Assembly (NCBI GenBank): GCA_003021335.1
Contig: PXQL01000112.1
Coordinates: 1-16,388, forward strand
Reading direction: 5' to 3'
Length of the DNA: 16,388 nt
Origin: Halobacteriales archaeon QH_10_67_13
GTDB taxonomy: Archaea; Halobacteriota; Halobacteria; Halobacteriales; Haloarculaceae
Shown here: one piece after another, positions 6,571 to 14,221 of the stretch
Layout of the letters: every line of letters begins with the position of its first letter
How positions within the stretch are numbered: the stretch's first letter is position 1
The notes under the pieces: model-generated
Told to the model about the DNA's origin: nothing
The model's database searches: none
Seen by the model: the letters and a program-made list of their open reading frames with translations, nothing else
Position numbers and translations under genes: made by a program

Positions 6571-7754
6571 GTCTCGCGAGTACCGGATCCGAGCTGGCCG
6601 ACCGGATCACCCGCGAAGAGTTGCTGATCGGCGGGGCGACGGCACTCTTTCTCGCGGCGGTCGCCGGCGCCGTCGCAGGCGGACTACTCGAGTCTGCGTT
6701 CGTCGTCTCCTCACTCGCGTTCGCGCCGGTGATCCTGTTGCTCGCGCTGGGGTTGAACGTCCAGTGGGGGTACGGCGGGCTGGTGAACTTCAGTGTCGCC
6801 GGCTTCTTTGCCGTCGGCGCCTATAGCACAGCGGTCCTGACGAACGGCTCCGACCCGCACGGACTCGCACTCCACCCGGCCGTCGGGCTCGTCGCGGCGA
6901 TGGCGGTGAGTGCAGCTCTCGCGCTCGCGATTGGACTCCCGACACTGCGGCTCCGGGCCGATTACTTCGCGATCGCGACGCTCGGGTTCGCCGAGATCGT
7001 CCGTCTAATCGTCCTCAACGAGGGGTGGCTCACGAACGGCGGTCTCGGCGTGTTCGGCATTCCGGTGTTGTTCGAGGCCGGAGTGCTCTCGGGGCCGGCA
7101 GAGCTTCTCAACACGACGCCCCGGAACGTCGGGAACGTCCTGATCGGCTTTCTCGCGGTGGCGGTGGTCTTTCTCGTGTTGCGCCGCGTCCAGAGCTCGC
7201 CGTGGGGCCGGGTCCTCCGGACGATCCGGGCCGACGAGGATGTCGGGCAGGCGCTTGGCAAGAACACATACCGGTTCAAGCTCCAGGCGTTCGTGCTCGG
7301 GAGCGTGATCATGGGTGTTGCGGGCTTTTATTTCGCACACTATCTCCGGGCGATCACGCCCGGGGCCTTCGAGCCGATCCAGACGTTTTATGTCTGGGTG
7401 GCGGTCATCCTCGGCGGATCGGGGAGCAACCGCGGGGCGATTCTCGGCGGCTTCGCCGTCGTGCTGATCCTCCGAGGAACGCGGCTGGTCAACAATCCGG
7501 TCGGGGCCATCGAGACGCTGCTCAACGCCCCGATCGACGTTCTTGACCGACTGCTGTTCTCCGTCGCCGTCGATTTTAGACTTTCGCTCGGCCTCGACTT
7601 GAACCAGGACGCCCTGCGGCTCCTGTTGATCGGACTGCTCGTGATCGCGATCGTCAGGCTCCGCCCGCAGGGACTGTTGCCGCCACAGCGCGAGCACATC
7701 TGGCCGGCCGCGCTCGGCGGAGGCGGAGACGCACCCGAGGAGGACCGGGAATGA
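6567..7754 (+). CDS. livM: LivM-type ABC transporter permease
   Basis: A 395-residue membrane permease, second half of the transport channel. Hydrophobic segments start at about 20-40. The LivM-family stretch GYGGLVNFSVAGFFAVGAY is at 68-86, LRLRADYFAIATLGFAEIV at 127-145, and the ATPase-contact loop VLRTIRADEDVGQALGKNTYRFKL in the middle third, before GVAGFYFAHYLRAITPGAF. The C-terminus RLRPQGLLPPQ is typical of the family, followed by an acidic cytoplasmic tail. Its TGA overlaps the livG ATG. The gene appears intact despite the relic element directly upstream. No clear TATA box was seen before it, so it may depend on transcription through from livH. Confidence 0.92.
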   Translation: MSLASTGSELADRITREELLIGGATALFLAAVAGAVAGGLLESAFVVSSLAFAPVILLLALGLNVQWGYGGLVNFSVAGFFAVGAYSTAVLTNGSDPHGLALHPAVGLVAAMAVSAALALAIGLPTLRLRADYFAIATLGFAEIVRLIVLNEGWLTNGGLGVFGIPVLFEAGVLSGPAELLNTTPRNVGNVLIGFLAVAVVFLVLRRVQSSPWGRVLRTIRADEDVGQALGKNTYRFKLQAFVLGSVIMGVAGFYFAHYLRAITPGAFEPIQTFYVWVAVILGGSGSNRGAILGGFAVVLILRGTRLVNNPVGAIETLLNAPIDVLDRLLFSVAVDFRLSLGLDLNQDALRLLLIGLLVIAIVRLRPQGLLPPQREHIWPAALGGGGDAPEEDRE

Positions 7755-8569
7755 GCACCGCGAGCTACGGCTACGACGGAGGCGATCTCGAGAAGCCCGA
7801 CCAGGTGTTGACCGTCGAGAACCTCCGCAAGGAGTTCGGCGCCCTGATCGCAACAGAGGATGTCTCGCTTGCCGCCGAGCGGGGCTCGATCACCGGCCTG
7901 ATCGGCCCGAACGGTGCCGGCAAGTCGACGCTGTTTAAGCTGATATCGGGATTCTACGAGCCAGACGCCGGCTCGGTCACGCTCAACGGCACCGACATCA
8001 CCGGCTGGTCTCCAGATCGCATCGCGCGCCGGGGCATGACCCGGACCTTCCAGACCCCGCGGCGCATCGAGGGGATGACGGTCCGGGAGAATATGCTCGT
8101 CGGCCCGCAGAACCAGGCCGGCGAGTCGATCCTCTCGACGATGTTTCGGCCCGGCCGGGTAACCCGCGACGAGCGGGCGAACCTCGAGCGGGCCGCGGAC
8201 TTACTCGAGCTGTTCGAGCTCGATCATCTGGCCGACGAGCCCGCGACGGACCTCTCGGGTGGGCAGTTCAAGCTCCTCGAGCTTGCTCGGGCGATGATGG
8301 TCGAACCGGATGTCCTCCTGCTCGACGAGCCCGTCGCGGGAGTCAACCCGGCGCTCGCGGAGGACTTGGCTACCTACATCGAACGGCTCAATCGTGAGCG
8401 CGAGCTCACCATATTCATTATCGAACACGACATCGACTTCATCATGGAGCTCGCCGATCCAATCGTCGTCTTGGATCAGGGGAGGGTTCTCACCGAGGGT
8501 TCCCCCGAGACCGTCCGGACCGACGACCGGGTCATGGAGGCGTACCTCGGCGGGGGAGGAGAGTCGTGA
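7751..8569 (+). CDS. livG: LivG-type ABC transporter ATP-binding protein
   Basis: A 272-residue cytoplasmic ATPase energising the LivHM channel with LivF. Walker A GPNGAGKST is at 52-60, the signature LSGGQFKLLELARAMM in the middle, Walker B VLLLDEP, and the switch His in IIEHD. The phrase TRTFQTPRRIEGMTVRENMLVG is characteristic of LivG as opposed to LivF. The start ATG overlaps the livM stop (ATGA) and has a purine-rich GAGGAGGA about ten bases upstream. The stop overlaps the livF GTG. The signature has QFK where QQK or QRK is more common, within normal family variation. Confidence 0.94.
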   Translation: MSTASYGYDGGDLEKPDQVLTVENLRKEFGALIATEDVSLAAERGSITGLIGPNGAGKSTLFKLISGFYEPDAGSVTLNGTDITGWSPDRIARRGMTRTFQTPRRIEGMTVRENMLVGPQNQAGESILSTMFRPGRVTRDERANLERAADLLELFELDHLADEPATDLSGGQFKLLELARAMMVEPDVLLLDEPVAGVNPALAEDLATYIERLNRERELTIFIIEHDIDFIMELADPIVVLDQGRVLTEGSPETVRTDDRVMEAYLGGGGES

Positions 8570-9339
8570 GCGACGCCGACGCCGAGGCCGCCGGCTCGGA
8601 CGAGACGGCGCTTGCCTTCGAGCAGACCATTCCCGAAGACGCGGTGCTCGCGGTCGAGGACGTCGAGAGCGGCTACGGCGGGCTCCAGGTGCTGTATGAC
8701 GTCTCGATGTTCGTCGAACCCGAGGAGATCGTCTGTATCATCGGCCCGAACGGCGCCGGCAAGAGCACCGTCCTCAAGACGATCTTCGGGCTACTCGAGC
8801 CCTGGAGTGGCACTGTCCGGGTCGGCAATCGGGAGATCTCCGGCCGGGCCCCCGAGGAGGTCGTCCGGGCTGGCGTCGGCTACGTACCCCAGACCGAGAA
8901 CGTCTTCGAGCCCCTGACCGTCCGGGAGAATCTGCTCGTCGGCGGCGTCGCCCGCGAGGACGCCGAGGAGACGATCGCCGCGCTCAGAGACCGGTTCTCG
9001 CTGCTCGACGAGAAGTGGACCGCGAAGGCCGCGAACCTCTCGGGTGGACAGCGCCAGATCCTCGCGCTCGCCCGGGCGCTAGTGATGGAGCCAGAAGTGT
9101 TGCTTATCGACGAACCCAGTGCCGGACTGGCACCGTCAATCGTCGAGGATGTCCTCACGGAACTCCGCCGGATCAACGAGCTCGGCACCGCAATCCTGAT
9201 GATCGAACAGAACGCCCGTCAGGGGCTGTCGGTCTCCGATCGGGGGTACGTGATGAGCCAAGGGGAGGTCCGGTTCGTCGACGATGCCGACGCCGTGCTC
9301 GCCAACCCGAAGATCCGCGAGCTGTATCTCGGCGGCTGA
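8566..9339 (+). CDS. livF: LivF-type ABC transporter ATP-binding protein
   Basis: A 257-residue second ATPase of the transporter. After an acidic 25-residue N-terminal extension come Walker A GPNGAGKST at 60-68, the LivF-type Q-loop GVGYVPQTENVFEPLTVRENLL, signature LSGGQRQILALARAL, Walker B VLLIDEPSAGLAP and the switch region LMIEQNA. The C-terminus ends IRELYLGG, as family members do. The GTG start overlaps the livG stop and has a GGAGGA five bases upstream, so re-initiation is likely. It is the last intact gene of the transporter operon; a truncated oxidoreductase gene follows. Confidence 0.94.
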   Translation: MSDADAEAAGSDETALAFEQTIPEDAVLAVEDVESGYGGLQVLYDVSMFVEPEEIVCIIGPNGAGKSTVLKTIFGLLEPWSGTVRVGNREISGRAPEEVVRAGVGYVPQTENVFEPLTVRENLLVGGVAREDAEETIAALRDRFSLLDEKWTAKAANLSGGQRQILALARALVMEPEVLLIDEPSAGLAPSIVEDVLTELRRINELGTAILMIEQNARQGLSVSDRGYVMSQGEVRFVDDADAVLANPKIRELYLGG

Positions 9340-9357
9340 GCGGGTCCGTATCGGTAT

Positions 9358-9777
9358 GTGCTACCAGTTCTCACGCCGGGTATGGACGTCGTAGTCGTCG
9401 GCGGCCACTTCGCCGACGCGGATCCCGACGCCGACCCTCGCCGGTTCGACGAGTCGACCGACCTCGAGTGGGCCGCAACGGCCGTCGAGCGCGCCAGCGA
9501 GTACGCGGAGTACTTCGGTCTCGAGACACGCATCAAGCGGGGCTGGACCGGCCTGTACGCTGTTACGCCCGACAACCACCCGATCGTTGAGGAGTCGATC
9601 CCCGGCCTGGTCACGGTCTCGGAGTTCTCGGGACACGGGTTCCAGCACGCCCCGGCAGCCGGTCGCGTCGCCGCGGATCTCGTCTGCTCGGGAGAGCCCC
9701 GCCACGTCGACACTTCGGCGCTCACGCGCGATCGGTTCGAGACCGACGACGCCCTATTTGAACGGAACGTCGTCTGA
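9358..9777 (+). pseudogene. C-terminal fragment of FAD-dependent amino-acid-oxidase-type protein
   Basis: A 139-codon frame corresponding to the last third of a DAO-fold flavoprotein (glycine/sarcosine/D-amino acid oxidase family). It shows the C-terminal cofactor and substrate region GLYAVTPDNHPIVEE, then FSGHGFQHAPAAGRVAADL. The N-terminal Rossmann motif GxGxxG and about 250 residues of the usual ~380 are absent. Upstream DNA is livF, only 18 bp away, so the missing part is not nearby in another frame. It is probably a deletion remnant that cannot bind FAD alone. Its retention in frame with good codon bias suggests recent truncation. The intact ancestor may have acted on a compound imported by the transporter (inference). 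Confidence 0.75.
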
Positions 9778-9828
9778 CCGTCCTGTCCCGGCGCCCCGAG
9801 TCCGCTCGGAGCACACCCGAACGCGAGA

Positions 9829-9955
9829 TTGACATCCTCCCCGCCCTCAAGGGCGGGGCTTTCTCGCCTGCGATTACGTAATCTCGCTCCCGTCGGCTCT
9901 CCGACGACGCTGCCCCCACGCTACGGCCGGACCAACCGCCGGAGACGATACCCTT
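9829..9955 (-). mobile_element. IS200/IS605-type right-end relic with tnpB tail
   Basis: The minus strand ends with a perfect hairpin CCCCGCCC-TTGA-GGGCGGGG followed by AGGATGTCAA, the arrangement seen at the 3' ends of many TnpB elements and their guide RNAs. Just upstream the minus frame reads GWSGRSVGAASSES, then KAPPLRAGRMSI, which resembles the variable C-terminal tail of haloarchaeal TnpB. No zinc ribbon or RuvC motif is present, so only the last ~120 bp remain. The family resemblance comes from memory of such ends and has not been searched. Confidence 0.5.
9839..9858. repeat. GC-rich hairpin
   Basis: CCCCGCCC and GGGCGGGG are perfect complements separated by TCAA. The hairpin is next to TTGAC at 9829-9833. 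It is taken as the terminal structure of the IS605-type relic; in the plus direction it could also act in ending the liv transcript. Confidence 0.8.
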
Positions 9956-9979
9956 ATTATTGTATGCAGAAACGTTCAC

Positions 9980-9997
9980 TATAACGCGTATCGATAC
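9980..9997 (+). promoter_or_regulatory. Candidate trpD promoter and palindrome
   Basis: TATAAC at 9980-9985 is centred about 29 bases before the trpD ATG, fitting a leaderless start. The perfect 10-bp palindrome GTATCGATAC (9988-9997) lies between it and the predicted transcription start and could bind a regulator. A weaker AT-rich stretch TTATTATTG at 9954-9962 would give a longer leader. Confidence 0.4.
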
Positions 9998-10011
9998 ATC
10001 GGTGCCCACAA

Positions 10012-11019
10012 ATGAACGAATTCATCCAGACGGCCACGGACGGAACGGACCTGACACAGGCACAAGCCCGGCGGGCCTCGCGGGCGGTCTTTGAGGAGGC
10101 GACGGAGGCCCAGATCGGGGCGCTGCTGGCCGGGCTGCGGACGAAAGGCGAGACGGAAGCCGAGATCGCGGGCTTCGCGGAGGGGATGCGCGAGGCCGCC
10201 CGGACGATCGCCCCCGATCGGACGCCGCTCGTGGACACCTGCGGGACCGGCGGCGACGACTACGACACGATCAACGTCTCGACGACAAGCGCGATCGTCG
10301 CGGCTGGCGCTGGCGTGCCGGTTGCGAAACACGGCAACTACTCAGTGTCGTCGTCTTCGGGGAGCGCGGACGTTCTGGAGGAGCTCGGGGTCGCAGTCGA
10401 GGCCGAACCTCCGGCCGTCGAGGATGCGATCGAGCGGACCGGGATCGGGTTCATGCTCGCGCCGGTCTTTCACCCCGCGATGAAGGCCGTCATCGGGCCC
10501 AGACGGGAGCTGGGCGTCCGGACGATATTCAACGTCCTGGGTCCGCTGACGAACCCGGCCGGCGCCGACGCGCAGGTCGTCGGCGTCTACGATCCGGAGC
10601 TGGTCCCCACGCTGGCACGGGCGCTGTCCCGGATGGGCGTCGACCGGGCGCTCGTGGTCCACGGCTCCGGACTCGACGAGATCGCGATTCACGACGAGAC
10701 GGTCGTCGCCGAGGTCGACGGCGAGGCGGTCGAGCAGTACCGGCTCACACCGGAGGACATCGGCCTCGAGCGCTCGGAGATCGCGGCGGTCGCCGGTGGG
10801 GCGCCAGCCGAAAACGCCGCGGACCTGGAGGCCGTGGTCACGGGCGAGGCGACGGGTCCGAAACGCGATATTATCCTCGCGAACGCCGGCGCGGCGATCT
10901 ATGTCGCCGGCGCGGCCGATTCGATCGCCGCCGGGGTCGAGCGGGCCGGCGCGGCGATCAACGGCGGCGACGCGGCCGAGAAACTCGACCAACTCCGCTC
11001 CCCGGTTCAGACACGATGA
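10012..11019 (+). CDS. trpD: Anthranilate phosphoribosyltransferase
   Basis: A 335-residue enzyme that transfers phosphoribose from PRPP to anthranilate, the second step of tryptophan synthesis. Visible are the PRPP/Mg loop CGTGGDDYDTINVST with GTGGD at 78-82, the KHGN motif at 106-109, GSADVLEELG, and an IGPRRELGVRTIFNVLGPLTNP block with Arg164 at the anthranilate-site position known from the Sulfolobus enzyme. Length and motif spacing are normal. KHGN is followed by YSVSSSSG rather than RSVSS(K/R)SG, probably a haloarchaeal variant. It is the first gene of trpDFEG, the order known in Haloferax volcanii. Its TGA overlaps the trpF ATG (ATGA). Confidence 0.96.
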   Translation: MNEFIQTATDGTDLTQAQARRASRAVFEEATEAQIGALLAGLRTKGETEAEIAGFAEGMREAARTIAPDRTPLVDTCGTGGDDYDTINVSTTSAIVAAGAGVPVAKHGNYSVSSSSGSADVLEELGVAVEAEPPAVEDAIERTGIGFMLAPVFHPAMKAVIGPRRELGVRTIFNVLGPLTNPAGADAQVVGVYDPELVPTLARALSRMGVDRALVVHGSGLDEIAIHDETVVAEVDGEAVEQYRLTPEDIGLERSEIAAVAGGAPAENAADLEAVVTGEATGPKRDIILANAGAAIYVAGAADSIAAGVERAGAAINGGDAAEKLDQLRSPVQTR

Positions 11020-11666
11020 CCGCCGCCGCCCGAACCAGAGCCAAGGTCTGCGGGATCACGAACGCCGAGGACCGCGACCTGGCGATCCGCGCGGGCGCTG
11101 ACGCTTTAGGCTTCATCACGGACCTTCCCGTCGACTCCCCCAGGGAGATCGCGCCCGACCGCGCCGGAGCGTTGATCGCAGACGTTCCGCCGTTCGTGAC
11201 CGGCGTCCTGGTCACGATGCCTGAGTCAGTCGATCGGGCTGCCGAGCTGTGTGCGCGGACCGGCGCCGACGCGATCCAGGTCCACGGTCTCTCCGACCCG
11301 GAGTCGATCGCCGCCCTGCGCGAGCGCGCCGGTCGACCGGTGATCGCCGCCGTCGACGCCGACGATCAGGTGGTCGCCCCCGCGACCGCCGCGGACGCCG
11401 TGCTGGTCGACTCCGCCGGCGAGGGCGGCGCCGGGGGGACTGGACGCACTCACGACTGGTCTCGAACCGCCGACCTGGCGGCCGAGCTCGACGTGCCCGT
11501 GATCCTCGCGGGCGGGCTCACCCCGGAGAACGTCCGGGCGGCCGTCGAGACGGTCGATCCGTTCGCGGTCGACGCGGCGAGTGGTCTCGAATCGAGCGGC
11601 GGTCGAAAAGATCCGGCCGCCGTCCGAGCGTTCGTCCGGGCGGTCACCGGGAGGGTCCGGGCGTGA
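11016..11666 (+). CDS. trpF: Phosphoribosylanthranilate isomerase
   Basis: A 216-residue TIM-barrel enzyme catalysing the Amadori rearrangement of phosphoribosylanthranilate to CdRP. The catalytic base Cys12 is in AKVCGITN and the general acid Asp132 in AVLVDS, followed by a glycine-rich loop (GGAGGTGRTHDWS). The phosphate-binding strands are ILAGGLTPENV and VDAASGLESS with GRKD. It is translationally coupled on both sides: ATGA overlap with trpD and GTGA overlap with trpE. Motif spacing and length are ordinary for the family. Confidence 0.95.
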   Translation: MTAAARTRAKVCGITNAEDRDLAIRAGADALGFITDLPVDSPREIAPDRAGALIADVPPFVTGVLVTMPESVDRAAELCARTGADAIQVHGLSDPESIAALRERAGRPVIAAVDADDQVVAPATAADAVLVDSAGEGGAGGTGRTHDWSRTADLAAELDVPVILAGGLTPENVRAAVETVDPFAVDAASGLESSGGRKDPAAVRAFVRAVTGRVRA

Positions 11667-13288
11667 CCGCCTTCGACCGGGATCGCGAGGAGTTCCGCGA
11701 GCTCGCCGAAGGGGAGCGCCCTGCCGTCGTCCGGGCTGAGGCGACTCTCGAAGTCGATGTCGATCCACTCACGGCCTACGCCGCCCTGACCGGTCGGACG
11801 ACGGACCAGACGCCGGCTCCGTACACGTTCCTGCTCGAGAGCGCCGAGAAGGTGGCCTCGAGCGATCCTGACGGCGCGTTCGCGCCCGACCAGGAGACTC
11901 GCCACGCGCGGTACTCGTTCGTCGGCTACGACCCCGCCGGTGCGGTGACGATCGATCCTGACGACACCGCCGTCGAGCTGTTCGACGACCGGTACGAGGG
12001 ACTGTTCGCGACCGACGGAGACGGCGACGTTCTCGACCGGCTCCGGGGCGGCCTGCCCGACGCCGAGCCCCGCGGATTCCCCGACAGAGACCGCCAGCGG
12101 TTAGACGGCGGGCTCGTCGGCTTTCTCGCCTACGAGGCGGTGTACGACACTGCGCTCGCGGAGGTCGGGCTCGACCGGCCCGACTCGGCGTGTCCGGACG
12201 CGCAGTTCGTGCTCACGACCCGCACGCTCGCGATCGATCACACGACCGGCGCCTGTTCGCTCGTGTTCACGCCCGTGCTCCGACCCGGCGACGACGCGGC
12301 CGCCCGGTACGACGAGCTCGCCGCGGAGGCGGACCGGGTTGAGGACACCCTCGCCGACGCGGCCTCCCCGGACGTCGGCGGGTTCCGCGAACGCCGCTCG
12401 ACCGCGGGCTCGCGGGACGACTACGAGCGGGCCGTCGAGCGCGTCCGCGAGCACGTCTACGACGGCGACATCTACCAGGGCGTGATCTCCCGCAACCGGG
12501 AGCTGTTCGGACGGGTCGACCGGCTGGGATTGTACGACTCGCTCCGGTCGGTGAACCCGTCGCCGTACATGTATCTCCTCGAGTACGACGACCGCGCGAT
12601 CGTCGGCGCGAGCCCCGAGACGCTGGTGTCGGTCACCGACGAGACGGTCGTCTCGAACCCGATCGCCGGCACCTGTCCGCGCGGCTCGAGCCCCGTCGAG
12701 GACCGGCGGCTGGCCGGCGAGATGCTCGCAGACGAGAAAGAACGCGCCGAGCACACGATGCTGGTCGACCTGGCCCGCAACGACGTCCGCCGGGTGGCCG
12801 CGCCCGGCAGCGTCCGGGTCGCCGAGTTCATGAACGTGCTCAAGTACTCGCACGTCCAGCACATCGAGTCGACGGTGACCGGACGGCTCGCGGCCGACAG
12901 CGACGCCTTCGACGCCGTCCGCGCGGCCTTTCCGGCTGGCACGCTCTCGGGAGCCCCGAAGATCCGCGCCATGGAGATCATCGACGAGATGGAAGCCACT
13001 CCGCGGGGTCCTTACGGCGGCGGCGTGGGCTATGTCTCTTGGAACGACGACGCCGACTTCGCGATCGTGATCCGGTCGGCCACCGTCGAGGACCGCGGCG
13101 ACGAGGATCGGATCGCCGTCCGCGCGGGCGCAGGCATCGTCGCCGACAGCGAGCCCGCCGCCGAGTACGAGGAGACCGAACAAAAAATGGACGGCGTGTT
13201 GGCCGCACTCGACGCGATCCGACGAGACCGAGTCCGCAAACGGGACCGAGCCCGAGTCCGACCGGCCCCGCGTGCTCTTCGTGGATAA
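11663..13288 (+). CDS. trpE: Anthranilate synthase component I
   Basis: A 541-residue chorismate-using subunit that makes anthranilate with ammonia supplied by TrpG. The tryptophan feedback element is visible as YTFLLES at 54-60. Catalytic motifs follow: DGDIYQGVISRNREL at 267-281, NPIAGTCPRG at 332-341, EHTMLVDLARND at 363-374, YSHVQHIES at 395-403, FPAGTLSGAPKIRAMEIIDE at 423-442 and VRAGAGIVADSEPAAEYEETEQ at 486-507. The GTG start at 11663 overlaps the trpF stop and follows a GGGAGG; the frame is open further upstream but inside trpF. The last 21 residues contain ten Arg/Lys and lie over trpG coding sequence, so they look like out-of-frame read-through and not native TrpE. Confidence 0.95.
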   Translation: MTAFDRDREEFRELAEGERPAVVRAEATLEVDVDPLTAYAALTGRTTDQTPAPYTFLLESAEKVASSDPDGAFAPDQETRHARYSFVGYDPAGAVTIDPDDTAVELFDDRYEGLFATDGDGDVLDRLRGGLPDAEPRGFPDRDRQRLDGGLVGFLAYEAVYDTALAEVGLDRPDSACPDAQFVLTTRTLAIDHTTGACSLVFTPVLRPGDDAAARYDELAAEADRVEDTLADAASPDVGGFRERRSTAGSRDDYERAVERVREHVYDGDIYQGVISRNRELFGRVDRLGLYDSLRSVNPSPYMYLLEYDDRAIVGASPETLVSVTDETVVSNPIAGTCPRGSSPVEDRRLAGEMLADEKERAEHTMLVDLARNDVRRVAAPGSVRVAEFMNVLKYSHVQHIESTVTGRLAADSDAFDAVRAAFPAGTLSGAPKIRAMEIIDEMEATPRGPYGGGVGYVSWNDDADFAIVIRSATVEDRGDEDRIAVRAGAGIVADSEPAAEYEETEQKMDGVLAALDAIRRDRVRKRDRARVRPAPRALRG

Positions 13289-13841
13289 CTTCGACTCGTT
13301 TACCTACAACCTCGTCGAGTACGTGAGCCAACACGCAGAGACCCGCGTCCGCCGCAACACGGCCTCGCTGGCGGAGCTGCGCGCGCTCGAGCCCGACGCG
13401 ATCGTGATCTCCCCCGGCCCCGGCCACCCGAAACGCGACCGGGACATCGGCGTCACCCGCGAGGTGCTACGGGAGCTCAGCCCCGAGGTTCCGACCCTGG
13501 GGGTCTGTCTCGGCCTCGAGGCCGCGGTGTACGTTTACGGCGGCAGCGTCGGACGCGCTCCCGAGCCGATCCACGGCAAGGCATACCCGATCGTCCACGA
13601 CGACGACGGCGTCTTCGACGGCCTCGAGCAGGGCTTTCCCGGCGGACGGTACCACTCGCTGATCGCGACTGAGCTCCCCGAGGAGTTCGCCGTGACCGCC
13701 CACACAGACGCCGGCGGCGAGCGGCTGGTGATGGGGATCCGCCACCGCGAGTACCCCATCGAGTGCGTGCAGTTTCACCCCGAGAGCGTCCTCACCGCCG
13801 CCGGCCACGATCTTATCCGCAACTTTCTCGCGCGGGTCTGA
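13272..13841 (+). CDS. trpG: Anthranilate synthase component II (glutamine amidotransferase)
   Basis: A 189-residue class I glutaminase supplying ammonia to TrpE. From the GTG start it reads MLFVDNFDSFTYNLVEY, then the oxyanion region ISPGPGHP, nucleophile Cys79 in LGVCLG, and the His169/Glu171 pair in VQFHPES, so the triad is complete. The first available start is GTG 13272, 17 bases inside trpE. However, the same frame for 18 codons upstream (13218-13271) is acidic with 17 of 18 codons ending in G or C, and has no ATG, GTG or TTG. The native N-terminus was therefore probably longer. The enzyme core from GTG still appears whole. Confidence 0.94.
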   Translation: MLFVDNFDSFTYNLVEYVSQHAETRVRRNTASLAELRALEPDAIVISPGPGHPKRDRDIGVTREVLRELSPEVPTLGVCLGLEAAVYVYGGSVGRAPEPIHGKAYPIVHDDDGVFDGLEQGFPGGRYHSLIATELPEEFAVTAHTDAGGERLVMGIRHREYPIECVQFHPESVLTAAGHDLIRNFLARV

Positions 13842-14149
13842 GGCGTCTCAACTGCCGTTTCGACGACCGTCCCCGCGGGCCCGCAAACATCGCGTCGCGA
13901 CTCGTACCCCCCGTAATTTCGCCTCCGTTCTGGCTTTCGTCCCCGTGATCGCCGCGGATTCGTTCACTTTCACTCCGGTACGGTCAGTATTAAGTGCCGC
14001 TCCGCAGAAATTTCGAATCCCGAGCACAGGTCGGCAGTTACAGCTCTAATGAGTGCCCACGTATACGGGTAGTGACATCAACAATTGTCGAAGAAATCGA
14101 CCGACGAAAAGGTTTTTTAGCCGGCGCTCGGATCCAACTCTCATCCGAA
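13842..14149. other. Intergenic region between trpG and nrdJ
   Basis: About 300 bases with no convincing gene or RNA. It contains a TATA-like GTATTAAG at 13987-13994 and a T-rich GGTTTTTTAG at 14111-14120. Either could belong to the nrdJ promoter. The first would leave a long leader; the second lies about 34 bases before the small ORF at 14150. No cobalamin riboswitch fold was recognised. Confidence 0.4.
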
Positions 14150-14221
14150 ATGATAGAAAAACAAACGCAGAGTCTGGTCCGGTCCGGCGGCCAGCGGCAG
14201 CGCTCGGAGGGTCGCGCATGA
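14150..14221 (+). CDS. Possible 23-residue leader ORF of nrdJ
   Basis: The frame [21 protein letters not shown] plus two residues ends in a TGA overlapping the nrdJ ATG (ATGA). A GGAGG at 14206-14210, inside this ORF, sits seven bases before the nrdJ start. The arrangement fits translational coupling or a short regulatory leader. No family is recognised and the ORF is short enough to arise by chance. Confidence 0.35.
   Translation: MIEKQTQSLVRSGGQRQRSEGRA

Noticed and set aside
7005..7853. Minus-strand ORF of 282 codons opposite livM and livG
   Set aside because: Shadow frame rich in Arg, Asp, His and Gln; livM and livG motifs are complete on the plus strand.
10325..10380. TrpD residues after KHGN (YSVSSSSG) as damaged active site
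   Set aside because: The essential KHGN, GTGGD and Arg164 positions are intact, and the substitutions are probably ordinary haloarchaeal variation.
11249..11662. Extension of trpE upstream to 11249
   Set aside because: This part lies inside trpF in another frame and is extremely Arg-rich; the GTG at 11663 with GTGA overlap is the natural start.
12101..13183. Minus-strand ORF of 360 codons opposite trpE
   Set aside because: Shadow of trpE, which has all catalytic motifs in the plus frame.
14053..14217. Longer nrdJ start at 14053
   Set aside because: The extra residues are basic and unlike the family, and ATG 14218 has a GGAGG seven bases upstream.
13842..14217. Cobalamin riboswitch or tRNA upstream of nrdJ
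   Set aside because: No B12-box-like sequence, cloverleaf or CCA-adjacent stem was recognised.
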